Notes under the pieces: model-generated
Told to the model about the DNA's origin: nothing
Databases searched by the model: none
Seen by the model: the letters and a program-made list of their open reading frames with translations, nothing else
Assembly: GCF_010550695.1 (NCBI RefSeq)
Contig: NZ_JAAGOB010000003.1
Location: 186,001-250,000 of the forward strand
DNA from: Phytoactinopolyspora alkaliphila
GTDB taxonomy: Bacteria; Actinomycetota; Actinomycetes; Jiangellales; Jiangellaceae
Direction of reading: 5' to 3'
Length of the DNA stretch: 64,000 nt
Made by a program: the position numbers and the translations under genes
Part shown: piece after piece, positions 20,349-28,006 of the stretch
How positions within the stretch are numbered: the stretch's first letter is position 1
Layout: each line of letters begins with the position of its first letter

Positions 20349-20996
20349 GTGGATCCCGCACCCGAGACTCAAGGTCGCACCATCGGTGTCGCCGTACCGG
20401 TGCCCGAGCCCTACGGCAGCGAATTGCAGGACTGGCGCCGCTCGTTCGGCGATCCCCTGGCCGATGCGATCCCCTCACATATCACCCTCGTCCCGCCGAC
20501 GGAGCTCGAGGACGGTTCGGACGAGCATTACGACCAGATCCTGACGCACCTGCGCAAGGTGGCGGAGAGCTTCCCGGCGTTCCGGGTGCACCTGCGCGGC
20601 ACGGCGACCTTCATGCCGGTCTCGCCGGTGGTCTTCGTGGCCCTCGCCGAGGGAATCTCCGGATGTGAGCGGCTCTCCTTCGCCATCCGTACCGGCCCGC
20701 TGGCCGTCGAGCTGTCTTTCCCGTACCACCCGCACGTGACGGTGGCGCACTACCTTCCGGAGGACGCCATGCGCTCGGCGTTCAAGACGCTTGCCGGGTA
20801 CGAGGCAGTCTTCGACGTCAACGCGTTCAGCCTGTATGAGCATGGCGCGGACGGGTTCTGGCGCCGGGAGTGCGACTTCGAATTGACCGCCGACGGCGAC
20901 CCGGTCGCCGAGCGCCGCGGCGGTGAAGCGCGGCTGAAGGCCGCCAAGCGAGTGGTGGCAGGAGGAAAGCCCGCTCCGGAGGGGCCGACGGGGTGA
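20349..20996 (+). CDS. 2'-5' RNA ligase-family (2H phosphoesterase) protein
   Basis: A 215-residue cytosolic protein with the two His-x-Thr motifs of the 2H phosphoesterase superfamily: SHITLV near residue 44 and HVTVAH near residue 128. These position two catalytic histidines for RNA 2',3'-cyclic phosphate or 2'-5' linkage chemistry. The true substrate is unknown, as for most actinobacterial members. The start is GTG 20349, four bases after the trpS stop, and the stop overlaps the next gene's GTG. The three genes probably form one transcript, and the pairing with trpS hints at an RNA-related role. Confidence 0.85.
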   Translation: MDPAPETQGRTIGVAVPVPEPYGSELQDWRRSFGDPLADAIPSHITLVPPTELEDGSDEHYDQILTHLRKVAESFPAFRVHLRGTATFMPVSPVVFVALAEGISGCERLSFAIRTGPLAVELSFPYHPHVTVAHYLPEDAMRSAFKTLAGYEAVFDVNAFSLYEHGADGFWRRECDFELTADGDPVAERRGGEARLKAAKRVVAGGKPAPEGPTG

Positions 20997-22252
20997 TCGC
21001 GCGCGTTCGAGCACTCGTCGCCCGTGTCAAGAAGCTCGCAAGCCGCGCCGAATCTCTGTGGCAACGCCTCCAGCCGACGCTGCCGGTGCGCGCATGGCGG
21101 CGCTACGGAGATCTGCGAGGCGACCGGCTGGCCGGTGCCGCGAGCTTCTACGGCTTCGTATCCCTGTTCCCGCTGCTGTTGTTGTCTGCCGCCATTGCCA
21201 GCCGCGTGGCCGGCAGGACGGGTATCGCCACCATCCAGGATCTGGTCAACGAGAACCTGCCCAATCTCGAGATCGAGGTCGGCCGGTTCTACGAGAACGC
21301 GGGCGCCGTCGGTGCGGTCAGTTTCGCCATTCTGCTCTTCTCCGGGCTGCGATGGGTCGACTCGATCCGGGCGGCCGTGCGGTCGATGTGGGGCATGGAC
21401 GACAAGCCCGGCAACCTTGTGGTCCGCAAACTGCTCGACATGGTCTCGTTGGTCGGACTCGGCCTGCTGCTCGTGACCTCGTGGGCCATCAGCGTGCTGG
21501 TCCGTCAGATGACCAGGCAGTTGCTGAGCTGGCTGGGCATCGACGGCTCGATCGGCACTGGCACCCTCGAACTGGTCGGTGCGGGGCTGTCCATCGCGGT
21601 CAATACCTTGCTTTTCGCCTACCTGCTGGCCGGGCTGCCGCGGATCCGGGTACCGGCACGGGAGCAGATCATCACCGCGCTCTTCGGCGCGGTGGTCTTC
21701 GAGATCCTGAAGACCTTCCTGGTCGAGTACGTCGTCGGCGCCGGCACGGCCTCGTCGTATGGCGCGTTCGCCACCCCGGTGATCGTGATCGCGTGGATCT
21801 ATATCGTCACCCGCCTGCTCATGGTGCTGGCTGCCGTCACCGCGGAGAGCGCGATCGATCTTCTCGAGAGGGAGGAGCGGGCGGCGGAGGCGGGAGCCCC
21901 GGCCGTCGTCGTCGAGGGCGCCATGGGCAGCGCGACCGCGGCCCGCGCCATCGTGGAAGCCGAACGCGATGAGGACGCCGGCAGCCGCGAGGGAAACGGC
22001 GCCGGGGGTACCCGCGCTGGGGGAACTCACGCCGCGGGAACCCGTGCCGGGGGAGCGCGTGCTGGTGGTGCGCGTATGGACCGGGAGGCCGCTACGGACT
22101 CCGCCGTCACCCGGGCCCGCGCGGTGGGTGTTGCGGCCGGTGCAGTGCTCGGCGTCACCGGCATGGGATTCGCTCTGCTCCTCGTCCGGGCATTCCGTGC
22201 CGCGCGAGAGCTCGTCGCCTCCGGACGCCGGAGCGACCGGGGAAGCGACTGA
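20993..22252 (+). CDS. YihY/BrkB-family inner-membrane protein
   Basis: A 419-residue integral membrane protein. Residues about 35-290 carry the six-helix YihY/virulence factor BrkB domain (DRLAGAASFYGFVSLFPLLLL; ASSYGAFATPVIVIAWIYIVTRLLM). The C-terminal 130 residues are hydrophilic with degenerate TRAGG/ARAGG repeats, then end in one more hydrophobic segment (GVAAGAVLGVTGMGFALLLV). Its molecular function is not established; the older RNase BN assignment of the family is wrong. It is translationally coupled to the preceding gene (GTGA). Confidence 0.88.
   Translation: MIARVRALVARVKKLASRAESLWQRLQPTLPVRAWRRYGDLRGDRLAGAASFYGFVSLFPLLLLSAAIASRVAGRTGIATIQDLVNENLPNLEIEVGRFYENAGAVGAVSFAILLFSGLRWVDSIRAAVRSMWGMDDKPGNLVVRKLLDMVSLVGLGLLLVTSWAISVLVRQMTRQLLSWLGIDGSIGTGTLELVGAGLSIAVNTLLFAYLLAGLPRIRVPAREQIITALFGAVVFEILKTFLVEYVVGAGTASSYGAFATPVIVIAWIYIVTRLLMVLAAVTAESAIDLLEREERAAEAGAPAVVVEGAMGSATAARAIVEAERDEDAGSREGNGAGGTRAGGTHAAGTRAGGARAGGARMDREAATDSAVTRARAVGVAAGAVLGVTGMGFALLLVRAFRAARELVASGRRSDRGSD
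22006..22077. repeat. degenerate ~15-bp repeats in the YihY-gene tail
   Basis: Diverged in-frame units built around gggggaacccgcgctgg-like sequence encode GGTRA / GGTHA / AGTRA / GGARA repeats in the hydrophilic tail. Confidence 0.6.
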
Positions 22253-22271
22253 CCGGCGCTCGCCGGGACAG

Positions 22272-22772
22272 CTAGCCGGCGGTGTCGTCGAAGGGGATCA
22301 CCACGGCGCGCAGAAGCGTCGCCAGCATCGCCTGATCCTCCGGGGTGACGTTGGCGAGGATCGTCCGCTCATGCGCGAGGAGTCCGTCGAGCGCGGCGTC
22401 CACAGCGGCCCGGCCGGCATCAGTGAGAGCGACCTTGACGGCGCGTCGGTCCTGATCGTCGCGGCGCCTGGTGACCAGGCCGCGGGCGGTCAGTTTGTCC
22501 ACACGTGCGGTCATGGTGCCGCTGGTCACCATCGTCTGCGCCAGCAGGGTGCCCGGTGAGAGCTCGTACGGAGCGCCGGAGCGCCGCAGTGCGGCGAGGA
22601 CATCGAACTCCCATGGCTCCAGCCCGAGCGCTGCGAACGCTGAGCGCCGGGCCCGGTCCAGATGACGGGCGAGCCGGGTGACTCGGGAGAGCACCTCCAT
22701 CGGGGATACGTCGAGCTCCGGGCGCTCTCGCCGCCAGGCCTCGACCAGCCGATCAACCTCGTCAGTCGTCAC
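22272..22772 (-). CDS. MarR-family repressor
   Basis: Winged-helix repressor of about 166 residues: LGLEPWEFDVLAALRRSG, then the recognition region LSPGTLLAQTMVTSGTMTARVDKLTARGLVTRR and the wing DDQDRRAVKVALTDAG. The frame stays open upstream, but the upstream ATG lies inside a perfect operator palindrome. A TTGATG-17-TATCGT promoter places transcription start about one base before the GTG at 22772, so I choose that as a leaderless start. The gene is divergent from a SAM methyltransferase gene and probably represses both itself and that gene. Confidence 0.88.
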   Translation of the reverse strand: MTTDEVDRLVEAWRRERPELDVSPMEVLSRVTRLARHLDRARRSAFAALGLEPWEFDVLAALRRSGAPYELSPGTLLAQTMVTSGTMTARVDKLTARGLVTRRRDDQDRRAVKVALTDAGRAAVDAALDGLLAHERTILANVTPEDQAMLATLLRAVVIPFDDTAG

Positions 22773-22779
22773 GTAGAGC

Positions 22780-22808
22780 ACGATACGTGTCAAGAATCTT
22801 GACATCAA
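22780..22808 (-). promoter_or_regulatory. promoter of the marR gene
   Basis: On the minus strand, -35 TTGATG (22808-22803), a 17-base spacer and -10 TATCGT (22785-22780). Start would fall about at the GTG codon, a leaderless arrangement. The repressor palindrome fills the spacer. Confidence 0.6.
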
Positions 22809-22847
22809 GGCATCTCGGGTTCCATGGTTTATCTTGAAGTCGAGATA
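22788..22847. promoter_or_regulatory. MarR operators between divergent genes
   Basis: Two palindromes. Site 1 (22788-22804) is TGTCAAGA-A-TCTTGACA with perfect 8-base arms, overlapped by TCTTGACATCAAGG. Site 2 (22830-22847) is TATCTTGA-AG-TCGAGATA with 7 of 8 arm positions matching. Both resemble the TATCTTGA-TCAAGATA type sites of MarR proteins and would let one repressor control both directions. Confidence 0.7.
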
Positions 22848-22887
22848 AATCCGTCGCGCGGGTGACGCAGAACTGAAGGAGTCGGCC

Positions 22888-23637
22888 ATGTGGGATCCGG
22901 ACCAGTACCTGACCTTCGCCGATCAGCGCAGTCGCCCCTTCCACGACCTTGTGGCGCAGGTCCGGCCCGGACCGGTTCGCCACGTCGTCGACCTGGGCTG
23001 TGGGCCGGGTGGCTTGACCGCTGGACTGGCGGCTCGCTGGCCAGGGGCGCGCATCGTCGGCGTCGACTCGTCGGCCGAGATGATCGAGCGGGCCGGCCGG
23101 TACCACGGCGCGGAGTTTGTCCATGCCGACCTGCGGAGCTGGGAACCGGACGGGCCGGTCGACGTCCTGCTCAGTAACGCCACGCTGCAGTGGGTCTCCG
23201 GGCACCTCGGCATGCTTGCGCGGCTGGCCTCGTTCATCGCCGCCGGCGGTTGGCTGGCGTTCCAGGTACCGGCCAACTTCGGCGAGCCGAGCCATGTGGA
23301 GCTGCGTGACCTGGCCGCGTCGCCCCGGTGGGCGGGTCGGCTGGAGGTGACCTGGCCCGCGGCCCACGAACCGGAGGAGTACCTGGACGCGCTACTTGAC
23401 CTGGGCCTGGCCGCCGAGGTCTGGGAGACCACCTACCATCATCTGCTGCCCGGTCCCGACGACGTCCTCGAGTGGGTGCGTGGCTCGGCCCTGCGGCCGG
23501 TTCTCGATCTGCTCGACGACGACGAGCAGGCCGAGTTCACCGAGGCCTATCGGGCCCGCCTGCATGCGGCGTACCCCGTGGGTGTGCACGGAACACTGCT
23601 TCACTACCGACGCGTGTTCGCCGTCGCCCACCGGTGA
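22888..23637 (+). CDS. tam: trans-aconitate 2-methyltransferase-like SAM methyltransferase
   Basis: A 249-residue class I SAM-dependent methyltransferase most like Tam, which methyl-esterifies trans-aconitate, an inhibitor of the TCA cycle. The N-terminal MWDPDQYLTFADQRSRPFHDLV is characteristic. SAM motif I is VVDLGCGPGGLT near residue 33, and DVLLSNATLQWV is the post-motif II segment. A good GAAGGAG site precedes the ATG. Control by the divergent MarR protein is likely from the operators in the shared promoter region. Substrate is assigned by family only. Confidence 0.87.
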   Translation: MWDPDQYLTFADQRSRPFHDLVAQVRPGPVRHVVDLGCGPGGLTAGLAARWPGARIVGVDSSAEMIERAGRYHGAEFVHADLRSWEPDGPVDVLLSNATLQWVSGHLGMLARLASFIAAGGWLAFQVPANFGEPSHVELRDLAASPRWAGRLEVTWPAAHEPEEYLDALLDLGLAAEVWETTYHHLLPGPDDVLEWVRGSALRPVLDLLDDDEQAEFTEAYRARLHAAYPVGVHGTLLHYRRVFAVAHR

Positions 23638-23687
23638 GCGGCCGGGCGGCCCGCCCGCGCCTTCCGCCCCATCCACCGCCGTGTCCT

Positions 23688-23779
23688 CCAAATGATCATG
23701 TAAACCATGTTTTCTCGTGCTTCACCATGCCTGCAGCCCTGGTGAAGCACGAGAAAACATGGTTTACATGATCATTTGG
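23688..23779. repeat. perfect inverted repeat with 40-bp arms
   Basis: Left arm 23688-23727 and right arm 23740-23779 are exact reverse complements, separated by 12 bases (tgcctgcagccc). It lies between convergent tam and tetR genes and covers the last codons and stop of tetR. The arms are AT-richer than their surroundings. It could act as a bidirectional terminator, but it is far longer than needed. Confidence 0.9.
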
Positions 23780-24446
23780 GAGGGGGCGGCGGCGGGGAGG
23801 GGGTGCCGTTGAGGGTGGGACTCTGTTCCAGGCCGGCGAGGCCGTTCCAGGCGAGGTTCACCAGGTGCGCGGCGACTTCGTGCTTGTCCGGGGTTCGGAC
23901 GTCGAGCCACCACTGGCCGGTCAGCGCGACCATGCCGACCAGCATCTGCGAGTACATGGGCGCGTACTCGGCATCGAACCCGCGGGACGAGAACTCGGCG
24001 GCGAGCAGGTACTCGACCTGACTGGCGGCATCGGAGATCAGGCTGGCGAAACCGCCGATGGACTGCGCCACCGGTGAATCACGCACCAGGATGCGGAACC
24101 CATCCGTGGACGTCTCGATGTAGCCCAGCAGCGCCAGCGCGGCATGCTCCAGCAGCACCCGGGGATGGGTGTCCGAGCCGAGGGCGTTGGTGATGCTGTC
24201 GAGCAGACGCTCCATCTCCCGGTCGACGACCACCGCGTAGAGGCCTTCCTTGCCGCCGAAGTGTTCATAGACGACGGGCTTGGAGACTCGTGCGCGAGCG
24301 GCGATCTCCTCGATCGAGGTGCCGTCGAAGCCTCGCTCCGCGAACAAGGTTCGCCCGATGTCGAGAAGCTGCTCCCGGCGTTGTTTCCCGGTCATCCGGA
24401 TTCGGTTGCCTGCCGCGTTCGGATCTGCGGCGTCGTCGGTGTCCAC
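23772..24446 (-). CDS. TetR-family regulator
   Basis: A repressor-type protein of about 224 residues. The helix-turn-helix is well conserved (RREQLLDIGRTLFAERGFDGTSIEEIAARARVSKPVVYEHFGGKEGLYAVVV), followed by an all-helical ligand domain. The C-terminus ends in a run of prolines and is encoded within the right arm of the large inverted repeat. I place the start at GTG 24446; the frame stays open to 24536, but that extension is low-complexity Ala/Pro/Arg. The ligand and targets are unknown. A palindrome upstream of the desaturase gene at 27.6 kb is one possible target. Confidence 0.85.
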   Translation of the reverse strand: MDTDDAADPNAAGNRIRMTGKQRREQLLDIGRTLFAERGFDGTSIEEIAARARVSKPVVYEHFGGKEGLYAVVVDREMERLLDSITNALGSDTHPRVLLEHAALALLGYIETSTDGFRILVRDSPVAQSIGGFASLISDAASQVEYLLAAEFSSRGFDAEYAPMYSQMLVGMVALTGQWWLDVRTPDKHEVAAHLVNLAWNGLAGLEQSPTLNGTPSPPPPPPK

Positions 24447-24585
24447 ACCCCCATCATGCCGGGCGGGGGTGTGCCGCGCCGCAGGCGCGGCCAGCGACGC
24501 AGCGGCGGGTCGCGGCACAGAGGCACGACGACGCACCAGGAAGCGTTCCCCGGGGCCCGAACGACGGGGCTGGCGTGCAGGGCAA

Positions 24586-25917
24586 CTAGATGCCCAGGAT
24601 GGCGCGGGCGGTGAGGAAGTAGATGATCAGCCCGGTGGCGTCGACCAGGGTCGCGACCATCGGCGCCGACACGACCGCGGGGTCGATCTTCAGCTTCTTC
24701 GCCAGCAATGGCATGGATCCGCCGACGATCGCCGCCCAGGTGCACACGGCAAGCAGCGATATGGCGATGACGATGGCCAGATCGAAGTCGGCGAATATGG
24801 TGCCGATGCCGATGCCGATAGTGGCCAGCACCACGCCCAGGATCGCGCCCACGCGTGCCTCCCGCCACAGCACCCGCGGCAGGTCCCGGATGCGGACGTC
24901 ACTGAGTGCCAGCGCGCGCACCACCGAGGTGGCCGACTGGGCACCCGTGTTCCCGCCGGCGCCGGTGATCATCGGAATGAACAGGGCAAGGGCGGTGACC
25001 TCGGCCAGATTCTCCTCGAAGAAGTCCAGCACGTTGATGGTCAGGATCGCCGCGACGAAGAGGAGCAGGAGCCAGGGGGCCCGGCGGCTGGCCAGCTGGC
25101 GGATGCTGACCAGGAGGTACGAGCCGGCCAGTGGCTCGGAGCCGGACTGCCGGTAGGCGTCTTCGGTGTCCGCGGCCTCGATCACCTCGACGGCGTCGTC
25201 GATGGTGAGAAATCCGAGCAGGCGGTCTTCGCTGTCGACGATCGGCAGGTCGAGGAGGTTCGCGTCGCGCATCAACCGGGCGGCTGCCTCCGCGTCGTCG
25301 GTGGCTCGTGCCGACACGTACTCTTTCTCGGCCAGGCCGTCCACGCGTCGCCCCGTGTCGGCTGTCACCAGGTCCCGGAGTGAGGCGATGCCCACGAGGC
25401 GGCGGCCGTCGTCTACCACCGGAAGGGTGTAGACGGTCTCGGCGTTCGCGCCCTTGGTGCGCACGACGTCCAGAGCCTCGGCGACGGTCAGGTTGCGGTG
25501 GATCGCGACGACCTCAGGGGTCATCATCCGGCCCACGGAACCCTCCGGGTAGCCCAGGAGAGCGGCGGTCATCTGACGCTCGTGCGGGCTGAGACCGGCG
25601 AGAACCCGGCGAGCGACCTTGGCCGGCAACTCGCCGATCAGCCGGGCACGGTCGTCGGGGTCCATCCCCTCGACCAGTTCGCTGAACGCCCGGTCACGCA
25701 AGCCGGCCAGGATCTCCTGCTGGTCCGAGGGGTCGAGTTCCTCGAACACAGCCAGCGCCTTGCCTTTGTCGAGCAGGCGGAACACCAGCGCCATCCCGGC
25801 GGCGTCGACACGAATAAGCTCATCCGCGATGGCGTGTGGCGGCTGAGCGCTGAGCCAATCCTTCAGATAGGGGAGGTCCTGCTCCTTCAGCATGTCAAAC
25901 AGTTCGTCGACGCTCAT
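24586..25917 (-). CDS. mgtE: magnesium transporter MgtE
   Basis: Mg2+-selective channel of 443 residues. Residues about 1-130 are the MgtE N domain with helical repeats (LFDMLKEQDLPYLKDWL), 130-255 a CBS pair (VVAIHRNLTVAEALDVVR; FLTIDDAVEVIEAADTEDAY) and 275-443 five transmembrane helices. The channel helix segment MITGAGGNTGAQSATSVVRALAL carries the conserved GGNxGxQ motif. The N and CBS domains gate the pore by sensing cytosolic Mg2+. Transcription is probably controlled by the M-box riboswitch in its leader of about 500 bases, so Mg2+ acts at both RNA and protein level. Confidence 0.95.
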   Translation of the reverse strand: MSVDELFDMLKEQDLPYLKDWLSAQPPHAIADELIRVDAAGMALVFRLLDKGKALAVFEELDPSDQQEILAGLRDRAFSELVEGMDPDDRARLIGELPAKVARRVLAGLSPHERQMTAALLGYPEGSVGRMMTPEVVAIHRNLTVAEALDVVRTKGANAETVYTLPVVDDGRRLVGIASLRDLVTADTGRRVDGLAEKEYVSARATDDAEAAARLMRDANLLDLPIVDSEDRLLGFLTIDDAVEVIEAADTEDAYRQSGSEPLAGSYLLVSIRQLASRRAPWLLLLFVAAILTINVLDFFEENLAEVTALALFIPMITGAGGNTGAQSATSVVRALALSDVRIRDLPRVLWREARVGAILGVVLATIGIGIGTIFADFDLAIVIAISLLAVCTWAAIVGGSMPLLAKKLKIDPAVVSAPMVATLVDATGLIIYFLTARAILGI

Positions 25918-26030
25918 GGTTCACCGCCCAGGGGGTTTTCGGACATGCGCTGGTGGGACCAGGCACGTCACAGTGCTAAGTCAATAATCGATTCCCGCGT
26001 TGAGCTTCTGCCTCATGTGCCGGCCGCGGC

Positions 26031-26055
26031 GTGGCACCATGGATCACCGTGCCAC
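26031..26055 (-). promoter_or_regulatory. hairpin in the mgtE leader
   Basis: GTGGCAC and GTGCCAC arms (7 perfect base pairs) around an 11-base loop, between the small leader ORF and mgtE. There is no T-run, so if it takes part in the M-box expression platform it is not a classic intrinsic terminator. Confidence 0.4.
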
Positions 26056-26071
26056 CCAGGGCATCGATATG

Positions 26072-26146
26072 TCAGGTGAACGACACCGAGAGGGGAGGGC
26101 AACTATGGCTCGGCTCACTGTCGGTCATAGATGATCGACGACGCAT
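26072..26146 (-). CDS. possible 24-codon leader peptide upstream of mgtE
   Basis: On the minus strand, between the M-box and mgtE, an ATG at 26146 is preceded by an unusually good GAAGGAGGTGGAGG ribosome-binding site. It opens a 24-residue frame (MRRRSSMTDSEPSHSCPPLS then VSFT) ending in TGA. It lies entirely in the 5' leader and could be a translated leader that couples ribosome movement to mgtE expression. No homology is claimed; the support is the ribosome-binding site and the position. Confidence 0.4.
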   Translation of the reverse strand: MRRRSSMTDSEPSHSCPPLSVSFT

Positions 26147-26246
26147 AGCCTCCACCTCCTTCGGATCGCGCGGCACGACTCAGCGAGGGAGCACAGGAGA
26201 GGCCGGAGAAGCGCAGACGAAGGGCACCGTGGCACGACGGCCCGGC

Positions 26247-26416
26247 GTGTTCCCAACGTCAGAGCTTCAGCACTGAGCATCTAGACGGCCGACGACCGCC
26301 AGTCTGCGTTAAGCCGGACCTTGATTCGGCCACGGCCTGTTCAACCCGTTGGAATCTCTCGATCTTTCCGGGCAGCAGACACGTACTTGCTCAGGAGCCT
26401 CACCTAACGGGACACC
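26247..26416 (-). promoter_or_regulatory. M-box (ykoK) Mg2+ riboswitch controlling mgtE
   Basis: On the minus strand the sequence starts GTGTCCCGTTAGGTGAGGCT and includes the next CCT, then CTGCTGCCCGGAAA, and ends CAGTGCTGAAGCTCT followed by GACGTTGGGAACAC. These are the conserved M-box blocks, and the ends pair (GTGTCCC with GGGAACAC) to form helix P1. Family knowledge: high Mg2+ stabilises the aptamer and lowers expression of Mg2+ transporters. The aptamer ends 330 bases before mgtE, an unusually long interval. Confidence 0.92.
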
Positions 26417-26438
26417 CACTGGTTGTGAAACCTATCTG

Positions 26439-26467
26439 AGGTTACCTGTCACGAGCGATCACGTCAA
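26439..26467 (-). promoter_or_regulatory. promoter of the M-box/mgtE transcript
   Basis: -35 TTGACG (26467-26462), a 17-base spacer and -10 TAACCT (26444-26439) on the minus strand. Transcription would begin near 26432, about 15 bases before helix P1 of the riboswitch. Together with the leader features this accounts for the gap of 640 bases between mgtE and the desaturase gene. Confidence 0.65.
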
Positions 26468-26557
26468 AGGCACATGAACCCGCTGACGAGGCACGAGAGG
26501 CGACGGCGAAGGCCGCCAACCTGGCAGGCCGGCGGCCAGCGTCAGCACCGATTGCTG

Positions 26558-27592
26558 TCAGGGAGCGATGAGGGTTTTCTCGCCGCCGTAGTCGTCGACC
26601 CGCTTTCCCTGGATTCGCTCGGGACTCGGCCACCGGACGTCGTAGGCCCAGCCGAACTTCTCGAAGATCCGGATGATGCGCGCGCTGGAGTCGATCTGCC
26701 CCTTCAGTACACCGTGCCGTGCGCTGGTGGGGTCGGCGTGGTGCAGGTTGTGCCACGACTCTCCCATGGAGAGGAAGGCCAGCCACCAGACGTTGCCGGA
26801 CTTGTCGCGGCTGTCGAACGGACGCTCGCCCATGGCGTGGCAGATCGAGTTGATGGACCACGTCACGTGGTGCAGCAGGCCGATCCGGACCAGCGTGGCC
26901 CAGAAGAACGCCGTCAGCGCACCCTGCCAGGACCAGGTGACCAGTCCGCCGACGAGTGGCGGGAAGAGCAAGGAGAACGCGACCAGTGCGGGGAATGCCT
27001 TGTTGATCCGCTGGATGTCCCGGTCTTTGAGCAGGTCAGGTACATACTTCTGCTGGTCGGTGCGCTCGACGTCGAACATCCAGCCCATGTGGGCATAGAA
27101 CATGCCCTTGACCAGTGCCGGGACGCTGGTGCCGTAGCGCCACGGCGAGTGCGGGTCGCCATCCTTGTCGGCGTACTTGTGGTGCCGGCGGTGGTCCGCC
27201 ACCCAGCGGGTCACCGGCATCTCGATGGCCAGGCTGCCCGAGATGGCCAGAGCGATCTTCAGGCCGCGGTTGGCCTTGAACGCCCGGTGGGTGAAGTGCC
27301 GGTGGAAGCCGACGGTGATGCCGTGTCCGGCGACGACGTACATGACGACGGCCAGCACGATATCCAGCCAGCTCAGCCAGCCGCCCATCCAGGCCACCGG
27401 AATGGCCGCGAGGATGGCGAGGAAGGGAAGTCCGATGAACAGGGCGAGCGTGATACGCCGCCCGGTGGAAGGGGTCTCGCCCTCATGCGCCCCGTAGGTG
27501 TTGAGCCCGTTGCCATTGGCTGCGGAGGCATCAGGCTCGGAACTCGATGGCCGCGGGGTGCTGGACTGGGTTGCGGTATCGGTAGAAGCCAT
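26558..27592 (-). CDS. acyl-CoA / fatty-acid desaturase (delta-9 type)
   Basis: A 344-residue membrane di-iron desaturase that introduces a double bond into acyl chains to tune membrane fluidity. The three histidine boxes are present: HRHFTH near residue 97, HRRHH near 133 and HNLHH near 275, separated by hydrophobic membrane segments. The N-terminal 30 residues are Ser/Thr-rich and non-conserved. Acyl-CoA versus acyl-lipid preference cannot be decided here. A perfect palindrome 47-64 bases upstream suggests TetR-type control. Confidence 0.92.
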   Translation of the reverse strand: MASTDTATQSSTPRPSSSEPDASAANGNGLNTYGAHEGETPSTGRRITLALFIGLPFLAILAAIPVAWMGGWLSWLDIVLAVVMYVVAGHGITVGFHRHFTHRAFKANRGLKIALAISGSLAIEMPVTRWVADHRRHHKYADKDGDPHSPWRYGTSVPALVKGMFYAHMGWMFDVERTDQQKYVPDLLKDRDIQRINKAFPALVAFSLLFPPLVGGLVTWSWQGALTAFFWATLVRIGLLHHVTWSINSICHAMGERPFDSRDKSGNVWWLAFLSMGESWHNLHHADPTSARHGVLKGQIDSSARIIRIFEKFGWAYDVRWPSPERIQGKRVDDYGGEKTLIAP

Positions 27593-27638
27593 GACCGGCC
27601 CTCCGGGTGCTTAGGGGTACCTTTCCTACGCAACCGTA

Positions 27639-27656
27639 ACCTACGACACCGTAGGT
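27639..27656. promoter_or_regulatory. palindromic operator upstream of the desaturase gene
   Basis: ACCTACG-ACAC-CGTAGGT, perfect 7-base arms, located 47-64 bases upstream of the desaturase ATG. Size and symmetry fit a TetR-family site. A related half-site (CCTACG) lies at 27625-27630. Confidence 0.55.
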
Positions 27657-27794
27657 ACTGAAATATCGAGACCGATCGAGCGCACCACGTACACGTCGTA
27701 CAGCTCTCGTCTCGGTGGGGTACCCCCTCTGTGCGCTGCTATGCATCCGGCAGCGTTCGCTGGACTGCCGTCAAGGGCGGACTAGAACACAGGT

Positions 27795-27823
27795 TTGAAT
27801 TTATGCCTGCGTACAGGTATTAT
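27795..27823 (+). promoter_or_regulatory. strong promoter for a leaderless transcript
   Basis: -35 TTGAAT (27795-27800), a 17-base spacer and -10 TATTAT (27818-27823). Transcription start would fall at or next to the ATG at 27830. The segment is clearly AT-rich compared with its surroundings. Confidence 0.65.
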
Positions 27824-27829
27824 TTGTCC

Positions 27830-28006
27830 ATGGGTACGCGGTTGATTGATGACGAAGAACTGGTGAGCAAGATTCGCGCGATGCGTGAATCCGGGGCTAC
27901 GTACGCCCAGATCAAGTCGGAACTCCATGTCAGCGCCAGCACCATCAGCCGGGTGATGGGCGTCTACGGCGCGGGGAGGGCCGACCGAGAATTCCGGAGG
28001 ACGTGA
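27830..28006 (+). CDS. small helix-turn-helix protein
   Basis: A 58-residue protein consisting mainly of a helix-turn-helix similar to those of resolvases and transposases (VSKIRAMRESGATYAQIKSELHVSASTISRVMG). The start is ATG 27830, just downstream of a strong promoter, so translation is probably leaderless. The stop overlaps the GTG of the next gene, which begins with a second HTH of the same style. The pair looks like a DNA-binding cassette of mobile origin next to a tRNA gene. Confidence 0.65.
   Translation: MGTRLIDDEELVSKIRAMRESGATYAQIKSELHVSASTISRVMGVYGAGRADREFRRT

Noticed and set aside
26031-26276. 81-codon plus-strand frame in the mgtE leader
   Set aside because: It runs antisense to the M-box 3' end and leader, and its start has no ribosome-binding site; the RNA elements on the minus strand explain the region.
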